Assembly (NCBI GenBank): GCA_934717895.1
Contig: CAKUZO010000008.1
Coordinates: 1-37,808, forward strand
Reading direction: 5' to 3'
Length of the DNA stretch: 37,808 bases
DNA from: an uncultured Candidatus Melainabacteria bacterium
GTDB taxonomy: Bacteria > Cyanobacteriota > Vampirovibrionia > Gastranaerophilales > Gastranaerophilaceae
Within the stretch, counting starts at the first letter, position 1. Every line of letters begins with the position of its first letter. The notes under the pieces were generated by a model that saw nothing but the letters and a program-made list of their open reading frames with translations, did not search any database and was not told the DNA's origin. Shown here in pieces: positions 1 to 9,290 of the stretch. Position numbers and translations under genes: made by a program.

Positions 1-934
<934 letters not shown>

Positions 935-942
935 TTATATGC

Positions 943-960
943 TTGATTATATCAAGAAAA
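943..960 (-). promoter_or_regulatory. Extended -10 promoter of ahcY inside a dyad
   Basis: Read on the minus strand, TGATATAAT (TGn plus a perfect -10, TATAAT at 946-951) lies about 24 nt upstream of the ATG. No good -35 is visible. The -10 is the centre of the dyad TTGAT-ATA-ATCAA. The same 18 bases occur upstream of the gene at 24218. Confidence 0.7.
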
Positions 961-1063
961 TATTTTTATAACTTTTTTTGTAAAAATTTCTTAATAAAAC
1001 AAATAGAAGTAACAAAATTTTTCTTTCAGTTGAGTTATAACAAAAGTAGTAAGGAGTTTTCAC

Positions 1064-4000
1064 GTGAAAGTTAATTTAAATCTAAATCAACCGAAAATAA
1101 GAACCGGCGTAAATTTTGAAGGCTATAAACCAACAAAATCAGAGTATGGTGATAGAGAATACGATTTCAACTATGTCTATGATGACAGCAAATACGACTG
1201 TTACGTAGAATTTTTCTCTGTTGCAAAAGATGAAAACAACAACTACAAAATCACGGGACTTTTAGACAATGTCGACAATCTTTATGCGACACATGACAGG
1301 GAAAAAGGCGTAAAACTTGAAAGCGGGCGTGCTACTCGCATAAACCTTGCTGCTGACTACAACATTGCTCCGGACGAAGCTTTTGCATACCACTACAAAC
1401 TTTACCCTAAAAACAATCCAATGGGAACTCCTATATACAAAATAGACCCCGGTAACGCAATTGACGATGCACAATCATCAGGCAAAGCTTATGAAATCTA
1501 TAACATTGTTTCAGACAAAGCCTCTACCGTAAGTCAAGGCGGTGCCATGAAACTGATTATACCCGACAATTACAACGTAATTTGGAAATATGATGAAAAC
1601 AATAAAATAGTAAAAAAATCTCCTGAGGAAATTCGAGATTTAAAATCTTCATCTAAAAATTTTGCAAACAAAATCGGCGGTTCTCTTGCCGGAATAGAAA
1701 AAGATTTGGATAATGGAGAATTAGACAATTACACAAGAATTGTAACAACCCCGCTATTCACTGATGATAGCGTTTCTGCTCATGCTTATTGGAACAAAAA
1801 CTGTTTCCAAATGGCAAATTCACTTGGCAATATCAACAATTACGCATCTTTACAAAGAAAAATGTTTGCCAAAGGCATAAACCTTGTATCTGACGGGGCT
1901 TATGTTAATGAAGGTCTTGAAGGCATACATTTTCGCCATATTTTAAAATGGGGCGATAAATCTCCGTACTTTAATTGGTTTAATATCTCAGGACTAAAAG
2001 ATAGTCCGCTAAACCTCGGAGTCTTTGGGAAAAAGCTTAATCACGTAACCCATAGACTTGTAAATTCCCCATACAAATTTATTCAAAACGATGATGGTTC
2101 AATATCTGTAAAATCTGCTAAATATGACAAAACAAAACCGACATACATTCAAATTTACGACGACAGACTCGTAAATGCTGACAAACTTAGCGACAAAGAA
2201 TTAATCAAAGCATATGACAAATTTGACAAAAATTATTTAGATATAAATAACCACAACGATACAGTTGTGCCATACAGTTTCCAAATAAACCCAAAAACAT
2301 ATTTGGAAAATGTAAAACACTTAAATGACTACAACAAATCGGCTCCGGCAGATAAAAAAGTAAAATTAAACAGTGGCGAAGGCACACGTGCCGTTGCAAA
2401 ATTTGAATATTTCGGACTTGACGGAAAACATGAAAGCGGCTTTTATACTTGGGACGCAAACCCTGATATTGCTAAATTAATATTTGTTCCATCACATGCG
2501 GATACACAAGATTTAATAAATATTACAGATCCTGATCTTAGGGCTAAAAAAATAAAACTTCTTCAACAAAAAAATATGGAAGTTCAAGACTATGCTGTTT
2601 CTTCTGCCAAATATTGGACCAAGAAAACAAACCAAATTTTAAATCTTGATGTTGCACAAAATTTAAAAAACATTGACGACAAATCACCGGAAGAAATTAC
2701 ATCACTAATCAAGTCTTTGTCCAATGGAAAAGTTTTTCCGAAAAAGCTTCACATTAATCAAAACATTATAGAAAATGTTTTAAATAGCGACTACAATTTA
2801 AAAGGCTTGCAAAACAACGAAACGTACAAAGAAGCAATTCTCCATAATATTATGGATACTCCGCTTGACTCAATTGAAGTCGGCGACGAAATTGCAAGCG
2901 TTTTGAGTTCTCCATACATGTCAAAACGTGCGACCTCAGAAGATGAAATCGGACTTACCAGATTTGAAATGTTTAAAAAAGGAAATCCGCACGTAACACC
3001 TGAATACAAAGAAGCTTATGCTAAAACTGACAAAATGTACACTCAGGAATTAGCAAATTTTGCAAACGAGATTTTTGCAAATATTAACTCTCAACTACCG
3101 GAAAGAAACAAACTTCACGATAAAGACGGCAACTTAACAGATTTTGGTAAATACGTAATTCCGCAACTCGCACCTGAAATTGTCAGGTTTGCTGTAATTA
3201 AAAGCGTTGCACCAAATACAATTGTTTCAACAGACCCTAAAACCGGAGAAATTTCTTACAATTATAATGAATTGAAAAAAACTTCCTTAACAAGTATGGG
3301 AATTATTGCCGATTGTCCGGAAGATGAAGCTGAATCAGTAATTAACAAAATTCGTTCAAGAGTTAAGAAAATTCAGCCGTCAGATAAACAAAAATTAACA
3401 AACGCTCTTTTCCAATCAATAAAAGACACTAATGCAGACAGTTTCAAACTCGCAGAAATGATTGTCGATAGAACAGAAGCCGGGTTAGATTGGAGAATTG
3501 ACGCCACAAAAGATATTGCCGATATTGAATCCGTACGCAATCGAAAGACTGATTTTGAATTCACTTGGAATCAAGTAATTAAATTCTGGTCAAAATTTAC
3601 TGATGGCATAAAAGAATACCACCCAGATGCGTATATTGCAGCAGAGGTTACTGATGAAGCAGATATTTACGGAAAAGGAAACGGTGGCAAATCAGGAGCC
3701 AGATACGGAAACTCAACAGAAGCCGTAAAAAAACTTTTAAATGAAACAGGATTTACCACAACAGCAAACTATACGTATTTTTCATCAAATTTAACAGGAA
3801 TTTTCGGTAAATTATTTGCAGATGAAAACGGTGTTGAACGTGGCACTCGCCATAACGGAACAATTCTCGAACAACTTGTCGGGAATGCAAACTTCTTGCA
3901 ATCCGGCTCACTAGAATCTCTGTTATATTCTTACACTTTTGCCGGCAATCACGATAAATGTCGTGCCCTAGAAGGCTTTGCAGAAGATATGGATATGGTC

Positions 4001-5200
4001 TACACTGATCTTACTAATGTTGAAAACTTTGAAAAACGCCAAAGAGCATATAAAATTCTTCATGGAATGGGATATGGCGACAACCCTTCAAAAGAAGCAG
4101 TAGATTGTTTTAATTTCGCTCGCACAAGCAATTTAGCAATTGCCAAAGCCGAGTCTATTGCTAGTGGAATGGGAAAAGCTAAAGAATTAATCGGATTAGA
4201 CCAAAATAAAAAGGATTTGGTTTACGGCTCAATGCTTGAAGCATTGAAAAACCTTACAAACGGGCACCATAAAGGAAAAACATTTGAAGCTGACGGTTTT
4301 GGCACAAAAGATTTCAGCGTAGCACTTGATGTTGTCTTAGATGAAATGGAATATGTAAATCAGGATACTCATTTTAAACTAACGCAAGAAGAACGCAAAG
4401 CATTGAAAAATGAAACTTTTAAACAAATTATTGATCCTGCAATGTCCAGACTTTTAGGACAAATGAAATTTTTAATTGCATTAACCGGAAATCCGACCTT
4501 ATTTGCAGGCGACGATATGGGTTCAACAGGTTACGAAACTACTACAAAAAACATTTACCTACAAAACAGGAACGTAATTCACGAAGAATGGGTTGACCCG
4601 CAAAGCCCTGATTTTAAACCATATATAAAACAATTTAAAGACTTTTTAGACGACCAATTTAAATTAAGAACTCGTCCGGAATTACAACCACTGAACGACG
4701 GAACACCGTTTGCACTAAAAGAACAACCTGCATACACAGATGATGGCAATGCAACATCTGTTTCTGCATTGCTCCGTCAAAGCCCGAATGGCGCAATCAC
4801 TGTCTCGATTTTCAACACAGAAGGTCTTAATCATAAATATGATGAATATTATGATTCAAAACAAATTACTTTAAACAATATCGACTTAAATGACGATAGA
4901 GGCGGTAAAGTAGGACTTCGTGGAGGTCTAAGAGCCGGCATGAAGTTTAAAAACGCAAATAAAGCAGATAATTCAATATACACAGTAAACGAACATAATC
5001 AGATTGTCGGTCCAAATGGTAGCCCGATTACATTCAAAGATACTACATTGATTTTGTACAGCATTGACAATTATCAACCTAGTTTTACTGGCAGAAAAAC
5101 ATTATACAACCCACAGTATAACTTCGTTTCAAAACCTTATGCTCAAATAAACAAAGAAGAGCATAATATTGGAAAAAAACTTGCAATAACAAGCAAATAG
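1064..5200 (+). CDS. Very large GH13-like (alpha-amylase superfamily) protein
   Basis: Predicted glycoside hydrolase or transglycosidase acting on alpha-glucans; 1378 aa, far longer than ordinary alpha-amylases. The four GH13 signatures appear in order. Region I is like VSDGAYVNEG (D277). Region II is WRIDATKDIAD, with the presumed nucleophile D813. Region III is IAAEVTDE, with the presumed acid/base E861. Region IV is FAGNHDK (D964). About 535 residues separate regions I and II, a very large insertion in the barrel. PTLFAGDDMGSTG follows at about residue 1145. No signal peptide or membrane segment is seen, so it may be cytoplasmic (glycogen turnover) or exported in an unknown way. The start is GTG with GGAG 7 nt upstream. 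The N-terminus contains NFEGYKP, echoed in the protein at 17427. It stands alone between ahcY (divergent) and a kinase. Superfamily fairly sure; substrate unknown. Confidence 0.8.
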   Translation: MKVNLNLNQPKIRTGVNFEGYKPTKSEYGDREYDFNYVYDDSKYDCYVEFFSVAKDENNNYKITGLLDNVDNLYATHDREKGVKLESGRATRINLAADYNIAPDEAFAYHYKLYPKNNPMGTPIYKIDPGNAIDDAQSSGKAYEIYNIVSDKASTVSQGGAMKLIIPDNYNVIWKYDENNKIVKKSPEEIRDLKSSSKNFANKIGGSLAGIEKDLDNGELDNYTRIVTTPLFTDDSVSAHAYWNKNCFQMANSLGNINNYASLQRKMFAKGINLVSDGAYVNEGLEGIHFRHILKWGDKSPYFNWFNISGLKDSPLNLGVFGKKLNHVTHRLVNSPYKFIQNDDGSISVKSAKYDKTKPTYIQIYDDRLVNADKLSDKELIKAYDKFDKNYLDINNHNDTVVPYSFQINPKTYLENVKHLNDYNKSAPADKKVKLNSGEGTRAVAKFEYFGLDGKHESGFYTWDANPDIAKLIFVPSHADTQDLINITDPDLRAKKIKLLQQKNMEVQDYAVSSAKYWTKKTNQILNLDVAQNLKNIDDKSPEEITSLIKSLSNGKVFPKKLHINQNIIENVLNSDYNLKGLQNNETYKEAILHNIMDTPLDSIEVGDEIASVLSSPYMSKRATSEDEIGLTRFEMFKKGNPHVTPEYKEAYAKTDKMYTQELANFANEIFANINSQLPERNKLHDKDGNLTDFGKYVIPQLAPEIVRFAVIKSVAPNTIVSTDPKTGEISYNYNELKKTSLTSMGIIADCPEDEAESVINKIRSRVKKIQPSDKQKLTNALFQSIKDTNADSFKLAEMIVDRTEAGLDWRIDATKDIADIESVRNRKTDFEFTWNQVIKFWSKFTDGIKEYHPDAYIAAEVTDEADIYGKGNGGKSGARYGNSTEAVKKLLNETGFTTTANYTYFSSNLTGIFGKLFADENGVERGTRHNGTILEQLVGNANFLQSGSLESLLYSYTFAGNHDKCRALEGFAEDMDMVYTDLTNVENFEKRQRAYKILHGMGYGDNPSKEAVDCFNFARTSNLAIAKAESIASGMGKAKELIGLDQNKKDLVYGSMLEALKNLTNGHHKGKTFEADGFGTKDFSVALDVVLDEMEYVNQDTHFKLTQEERKALKNETFKQIIDPAMSRLLGQMKFLIALTGNPTLFAGDDMGSTGYETTTKNIYLQNRNVIHEEWVDPQSPDFKPYIKQFKDFLDDQFKLRTRPELQPLNDGTPFALKEQPAYTDDGNATSVSALLRQSPNGAITVSIFNTEGLNHKYDEYYDSKQITLNNIDLNDDRGGKVGLRGGLRAGMKFKNANKADNSIYTVNEHNQIVGPNGSPITFKDTTLILYSIDNYQPSFTGRKTLYNPQYNFVSKPYAQINKEEHNIGKKLAITSK

Positions 5201-5309
5201 AATTATTCAGGCTATTATTTTTACATACAAAATTCTTGCAAACTATTGAAAGAAGTAAATTAAACAACTTTTTTCAATATTATAAAAACTGTTGCAAAAA
5301 TTAAACAAT

Positions 5310-5343
5310 TTGCTATTACAATTTTGTCTGCTAAAATTGTATT
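5310..5343 (+). promoter_or_regulatory. Promoter with -10 six bases before the kinase ATG (leaderless)
   Basis: TTGCTA (5310-5315), 16-nt spacer, TAAAAT (5332-5337), then TGTATT and the ATG at 5344. No Shine-Dalgarno fits in front of the ATG. The expected +1 falls on the A of the start codon. Confidence 0.6.
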
Positions 5344-7032
5344 ATGATTAAAATTTTATTCATCTCAGAAAACCAAACACAAATAACAAGACTTCAAAAT
5401 ATATTTAAAAAAAACAGTTATTCTTTTGAAGTTATGTCTGATGAAAGCCTTATTACAGACTTTATTTCTGCCGACACACCAGATATTGTAATAATTGATT
5501 CACAAGCTTCTAACGTAAAAACTATTAATAAAAAAATTAAGTCTGTTTGCGAAAACACAATTGTTATTTTTTTACTTGCAGAAAATAACATTGAAAAAGA
5601 TTTAATTAAATTTGCAAATGCTTTTATAACAAATGAGATGTCAGATGAACTAATTTCATCAACAATTAGTATTAATTTGAGAATGAAAAATTCGCTTGAA
5701 ATGCTTTCAAATTCAAACAAAGATTTAGCAGACAGTTTATATCGTTTAAACGCTCTATATGGCACAAGTTCTCAGTTTGCAGGGACATTGGATAAGGCCA
5801 AATTGATACAATATATGATAGAAGGAATGGACAAAGCCCTCAGCTTTTCTCTGACTTGCACCTTGTCACTTTGCACAGAAGAAGAACCTGTACTTATTTT
5901 AAATTCTCTGTATGAATTGTCAGATGAACTGATTACGGCTATCAAATTAAGAACTATTTTAAATTATAACTCAATCTTTGAAGGCAAAAAAGCTCCGTTT
6001 AAACTTGACATTGACACTTTGAAAGTAGAAAAACATATAAAATATCCTGCAAGCAGATTTACTTTTACGTTATTTCAATACGACAATATGTTTGCTCAAA
6101 TCAGCCTTGGAAACAACATTTTCGGCTGTATTGAAATTTTCAAAGAATCATCTTTTACTCCTGAAGATGCAACATGTTTTCAAACAATTGCCCAACAAGT
6201 TGCTTTGCCTTTAAAAAGCGCAACATTATATCAAGAATTGATTGAAACAAATCAAAAATTAGAAAGACTCGAACGGCTTAAATCTGAATTTATTTCGATT
6301 GTTTCGCACGAGTTGAGAACCCCTTTAACCTCTATCAAAAACTCACTGGATATTTTGATGAGCGGACGATGTGGCGAAATCACGTCAGCTTCCGACAAAT
6401 TTTTAAATATGGCAATGCGAAATGTACAAAGGCTTTCAGGCATTATTAATGATTTGCTGGATTTATCCAAAATCGAAGCCGGCAAAATGGATTTCCACTT
6501 TGCACCTACTAATATTAATTCTGTTATAAATTATGTAAAAACAGCTCTTTCAGAAGTTGCAAAAACAAAAGGTTTAAATCTTGTAACAAATGAGTCAAAC
6601 GATTTGCCTGAAATCCTTGCAGATTCTCAAAGATTAGAACAAGTTTTGACAAACCTTGTATCTAACGCAATCAAATTTACGCCTGACGGCAAATCAATAA
6701 CAATTTCATCAAGAATGGTTAATGCCTCTGATATCAGGGTGAACGACTGCTTTAAAGACATTGTTAAAAATCTTACAGGCGACTATATTGAAGTTTGTGT
6801 TGAGGACGAAGGTATCGGAATTGAGCAAAAAAATCTTTTACACACATTCGATAAATTTGCGCAAATAGAAAATTCGCTATCACGAAAAGCCGGAGGAACC
6901 GGTCTAGGATTGCCTATTGCTAAACAACTTCTAGACGCTCATAAAGGAGCTATTTGGTGTGATAGCGAACTTAATAAAGGTTCTAAATTCTATTTTATAA
7001 TTCCTGCAAACAAGGTGCCTAGCCTAGTTTAA
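5344..7032 (+). CDS. Soluble sensor histidine kinase with degenerate receiver, GAF, HisKA and HATPase domains
   Basis: Predicted cytosolic histidine kinase, 562 aa, no membrane segment. Residues 1 to about 115 have a receiver-like fold (MIKILFISEN at the start, IVIIDSQ with D52). The usual N-terminal acidic pair is reduced to SEN, and the conserved Lys of the TKP motif is Asn (FITNEMS), so phosphorylation is doubtful. A GAF-like region covers about 135-300. HisKA follows with SHELRTP, phospho-acceptor H322. The HATPase domain has NLVSNAIKF (N box), DEGIG (G1) and GGTGLGLPIA (G2). The full kinase core therefore looks active. Its partner regulator is unknown; the nearest is the single-domain receiver at 8915. 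The gene ends in a 14-bp overlap with the convergent gene at 7019. Confidence 0.92.
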   Translation: MIKILFISENQTQITRLQNIFKKNSYSFEVMSDESLITDFISADTPDIVIIDSQASNVKTINKKIKSVCENTIVIFLLAENNIEKDLIKFANAFITNEMSDELISSTISINLRMKNSLEMLSNSNKDLADSLYRLNALYGTSSQFAGTLDKAKLIQYMIEGMDKALSFSLTCTLSLCTEEEPVLILNSLYELSDELITAIKLRTILNYNSIFEGKKAPFKLDIDTLKVEKHIKYPASRFTFTLFQYDNMFAQISLGNNIFGCIEIFKESSFTPEDATCFQTIAQQVALPLKSATLYQELIETNQKLERLERLKSEFISIVSHELRTPLTSIKNSLDILMSGRCGEITSASDKFLNMAMRNVQRLSGIINDLLDLSKIEAGKMDFHFAPTNINSVINYVKTALSEVAKTKGLNLVTNESNDLPEILADSQRLEQVLTNLVSNAIKFTPDGKSITISSRMVNASDIRVNDCFKDIVKNLTGDYIEVCVEDEGIGIEQKNLLHTFDKFAQIENSLSRKAGGTGLGLPIAKQLLDAHKGAIWCDSELNKGSKFYFIIPANKVPSLV

Positions 7033-7878
7033 CATCTCCTGCTTTAATAGCTTCAATGTTAACTTTTTGAGGAGCTTTGGCATAATTTACATTGGTAGTT
7101 AAAAATTCATCTATATTTAGCCAATCACCACGTTTGCATGCCATATCTGATGCATGTTTAAGTTGCGGCACATTTGCTCTGATTTGGGCAGCCGGAGCAT
7201 CACTACGAATAAACCTATCAATATGCACCATATCTCTGTCTGGGAGTGCTTCTACCGGTTTTAAAATTTCTTTAACCATCGCAATTTTTTCAGGTTTTGC
7301 TGTTGGATCAACAAAGCTTCTGATAGTAGTCATGAAATTTCGTTCATTTTCAAAATCCATTTTATAACCGATCAATGTTTCTTCTGCAATATCTTTAACC
7401 AACGGTTTTGTTGCTTCCAAATGTTTTGCAGCTTGCGGATAACCTAAAATCCCACCAAAATCAGCCAAGAAATATTTTGAAGCAGTTGTATCTGTGTGAT
7501 CAATGACTTCTTTTGTAAACTCCATAGCTTGTGGGTTTTCTTTTGAAGCTTTCGGCAATTTTTCTAAAATGAAAGCGAGCAAAGATTTACCATCATTTGA
7601 TTTTAATACATTCATATCAATACCTTGTGACATTAGTTCATTATGGCTTCCTAACTCACAAATATCAGAAACCAAGCCCAAGTGCTTTGGATTAACTGAT
7701 TTTAACTCATCTTTAAATTTTGCAATTGCTGAATTTTTTTGTGCAAAGTATTCTATATTTTCTAACAATTGTACTGTTGTTCTTGTATCGATCGGCCTTG
7801 TTTGAGCACCAACAGTTTGCCAACCGCCAAAACGTAACCCGGCTTTAATTCTTTTCCTACACTATTTAAAAATGACAT
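7019..7878 (-). CDS. Hypothetical helical protein, paralogue of its upstream neighbour, with a frameshift near the 5' end
   Basis: Function unknown. The long open frame gives 249 aa from a TTG at 7768, but homology continues upstream. In the same frame, GAQTRPIDTRTTVQ precedes it and matches KRDVDTRTVKQ of the neighbour at 7967. A good start (ATG at 7878, GGAAG 5 nt upstream) encodes MSFLNSVGK in another frame. Adding one A to the A4 run at 7852-7855 (TTTT on the plus strand) joins them into a protein of about 286 aa starting MSFLNSVGKRIKAGLRFG. It is therefore either a recent frameshift pseudogene or a homopolymer sequencing error; initiation inside the frame is possible but no site is evident. 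The protein looks all-alpha and shares blocks such as SDICE and KENP with the neighbour. The stop overlaps the kinase gene on the other strand. Confidence 0.65.
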
Positions 7879-7906
7879 ATTATCTTCCTTTCATTTCTTC
7901 TCACTG

Positions 7907-7924
7907 CACATGCTAATGCATGTG
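7907..7924 (-). other. Perfect 7-bp hairpin between the paralogues
   Basis: CACATGC, loop TAAT, GCATGTG lies between the stop of the gene at 7967 and the start of the gene at 7878. No T-run follows on the minus strand, so it is more likely a processing or stability hairpin than a full terminator. Confidence 0.4.
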
Positions 7925-7966
7925 ACCAAGAATAATTGTCCTGAAAACCGTTCAAGTTTTCAATAC

Positions 7967-8776
7967 TTAATCTAAATTTGTGTTATTTTCTAAAAACTTC
8001 GTCAAGTTTACACAATCAGTTCTATGCGACAAAGGCTCTTGCAATTGTTCAAAAGTTGCAAGGTTTTCAGAGAGTTTTTCTGCTGAAATACGAGAATGTG
8101 CCAGTCTGACAGGATTTATATAAACTTTATCAAGCGGGGTATTTTCTGCTAATTCCATCGCTTTTGGCAACAATGCAACTTTATTAGGATCAGCATTCGG
8201 AGAAAGTAAAGCCTTCATTACTTTTACAAAATTATCTTCTTGCTTAAATGCGGAACAGCCACTATTTTCACCAAAAATATCTTGCGCAACATGTTTAATC
8301 ATACCTTTTGCAGCATCAAAGTGAGCTGCCATTGCCTTTACATTAAACAAATCTGAAAATACCGTCATCACATGATTTGCAGATCCTGCTTTTAAATTAT
8401 TGATAATTTCTTGTCCAAAACGAATAGCTGCCGGATTTTCTTTTGCTAACTCGGGCAAACTACCAATCAAATTATGTAAAATTTTGAGACCAAATTGATC
8501 ACATTCAAGCATATTCCTATTACTTGGAGAAATATGACTATGACACGCCATTTCACATATATCTGATGCAAATTTTTGAGCTTCAACAGGCATATCCTTT
8601 AAATCACCCATGTGCCAGCCTATACCACCATCTTTTTTAGCAAAATAATTAATATTCGACGTCAACTGCTTTACAGTTCTGGTGTCAACATCTCTTTTGC
8701 AAGCTCCAAGTCCAACGTCTTTTGCGAATTTAAGTGTTGGGCGTGGCTTATAGAATAATTTGTTAAAAATACGCAT
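7967..8776 (-). CDS. Hypothetical helical protein, intact member of a paralogous pair
   Basis: Function unknown; I recognise no named domain. The chosen start is the ATG at 8776 (MRIFNKLFYKPRP), which has AAAGGA 6 nt upstream, giving 269 aa. The open frame runs on to 8857, but no better start is seen there apart from a possible TTG preceded by GGAG. The protein is soluble, looks mostly alpha-helical and has no signal peptide. It shares with the gene at 7019 the blocks DTRT, NI-YFA-K, SDICE, LP-KENP and a matching C-terminal layout, so the two arose by tandem duplication and probably form one minus-strand unit. They sit between two signalling clusters on the other strand, which says little about function. 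Confidence 0.75.
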   Translation of the reverse strand: MRIFNKLFYKPRPTLKFAKDVGLGACKRDVDTRTVKQLTSNINYFAKKDGGIGWHMGDLKDMPVEAQKFASDICEMACHSHISPSNRNMLECDQFGLKILHNLIGSLPELAKENPAAIRFGQEIINNLKAGSANHVMTVFSDLFNVKAMAAHFDAAKGMIKHVAQDIFGENSGCSAFKQEDNFVKVMKALLSPNADPNKVALLPKAMELAENTPLDKVYINPVRLAHSRISAEKLSENLATFEQLQEPLSHRTDCVNLTKFLENNTNLD

Positions 8777-8889
8777 AGTTAATCCTTTCAATTGCTGTCT
8801 ATCCAATGAATACTCCTGAAACTTAAAAATTGCCAAAATAACTGCTTTTATTAACATATTTTAACATTATAGAAGAATTATTTGTATAT

Positions 8890-8897
8890 GTTATAAT
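8890..8897 (+). promoter_or_regulatory. Extended -10 promoter of the response regulator operon
   Basis: TG at 8889-8890, one base, then TATAAT at 8892-8897. The expected +1 is about 8904, giving a short leader that contains GGAAGAAGG. Confidence 0.55.
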
Positions 8898-8914
8898 AAT
8901 TTTGGAAGAAGGAT

Positions 8915-9286
8915 ATGGAGTATATGAAAAAAATTCTTATTGTAGACGACGAACAAGATATTGTTGAAAGTTTAAAATTCGTTTTAGAAACGGCTAATTT
9001 CACCTGTTATTGTGCATATAACGGGGAAGACGGACTCAGACTTGCCAAAGAACTTGTGCCGGATTTAATTATTCTTGATGTCATGATGCCAAAAATTAAC
9101 GGATTTAAAATCAGCAGACTTTTAAAATATGATGCAAAATATAAAAACATTCCAATTTTAATGGTTACGGCAAGAACTCAGGAAGAAGATAAGCTTATCG
9201 GAGAAGAAACCGGTGCTGATGAATATATAACAAAGCCATTTGAGCTTGATGAAGTAGTAAAAAAAGTTGAACAGTATTTGAAATAA
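8915..9286 (+). CDS. Single-domain response regulator (CheY-like receiver)
   Basis: A stand-alone receiver of 123 aa (or 120 aa from the ATG at 8924, which gives the more typical MKKILIVDDE start). It has the acidic pair in LIVDDEQ, the phospho-acceptor Asp in LIILDVMMP, the Thr of MVTAR and the Lys of YITKPF, so all the phosphorylation machinery is present. There is no output domain. Only 4 nt separate it from the PilB-like ATPase gene, so the two are almost certainly co-translated. The receiver probably controls that ATPase or a pilus or secretion machine by protein contact, as CheY-like proteins do in twitching systems; that role is inference. GGAAGAAGG before the first ATG serves either start. 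Confidence 0.92.
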   Translation: MEYMKKILIVDDEQDIVESLKFVLETANFTCYCAYNGEDGLRLAKELVPDLIILDVMMPKINGFKISRLLKYDAKYKNIPILMVTARTQEEDKLIGEETGADEYITKPFELDEVVKKVEQYLK

Positions 9287-9290
9287 TCTT

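Noticed and set aside
5418..5765. 115-aa minus-strand ORF opposite the kinase
   Set aside because: Antisense shadow with no start signal; the kinase frame is clearly the coding one.
7092..7805. Plus-strand ORFs of 91 and 100 aa opposite the frameshifted paralogue
   Set aside because: The minus strand shows homology to the neighbour; these are shadows.
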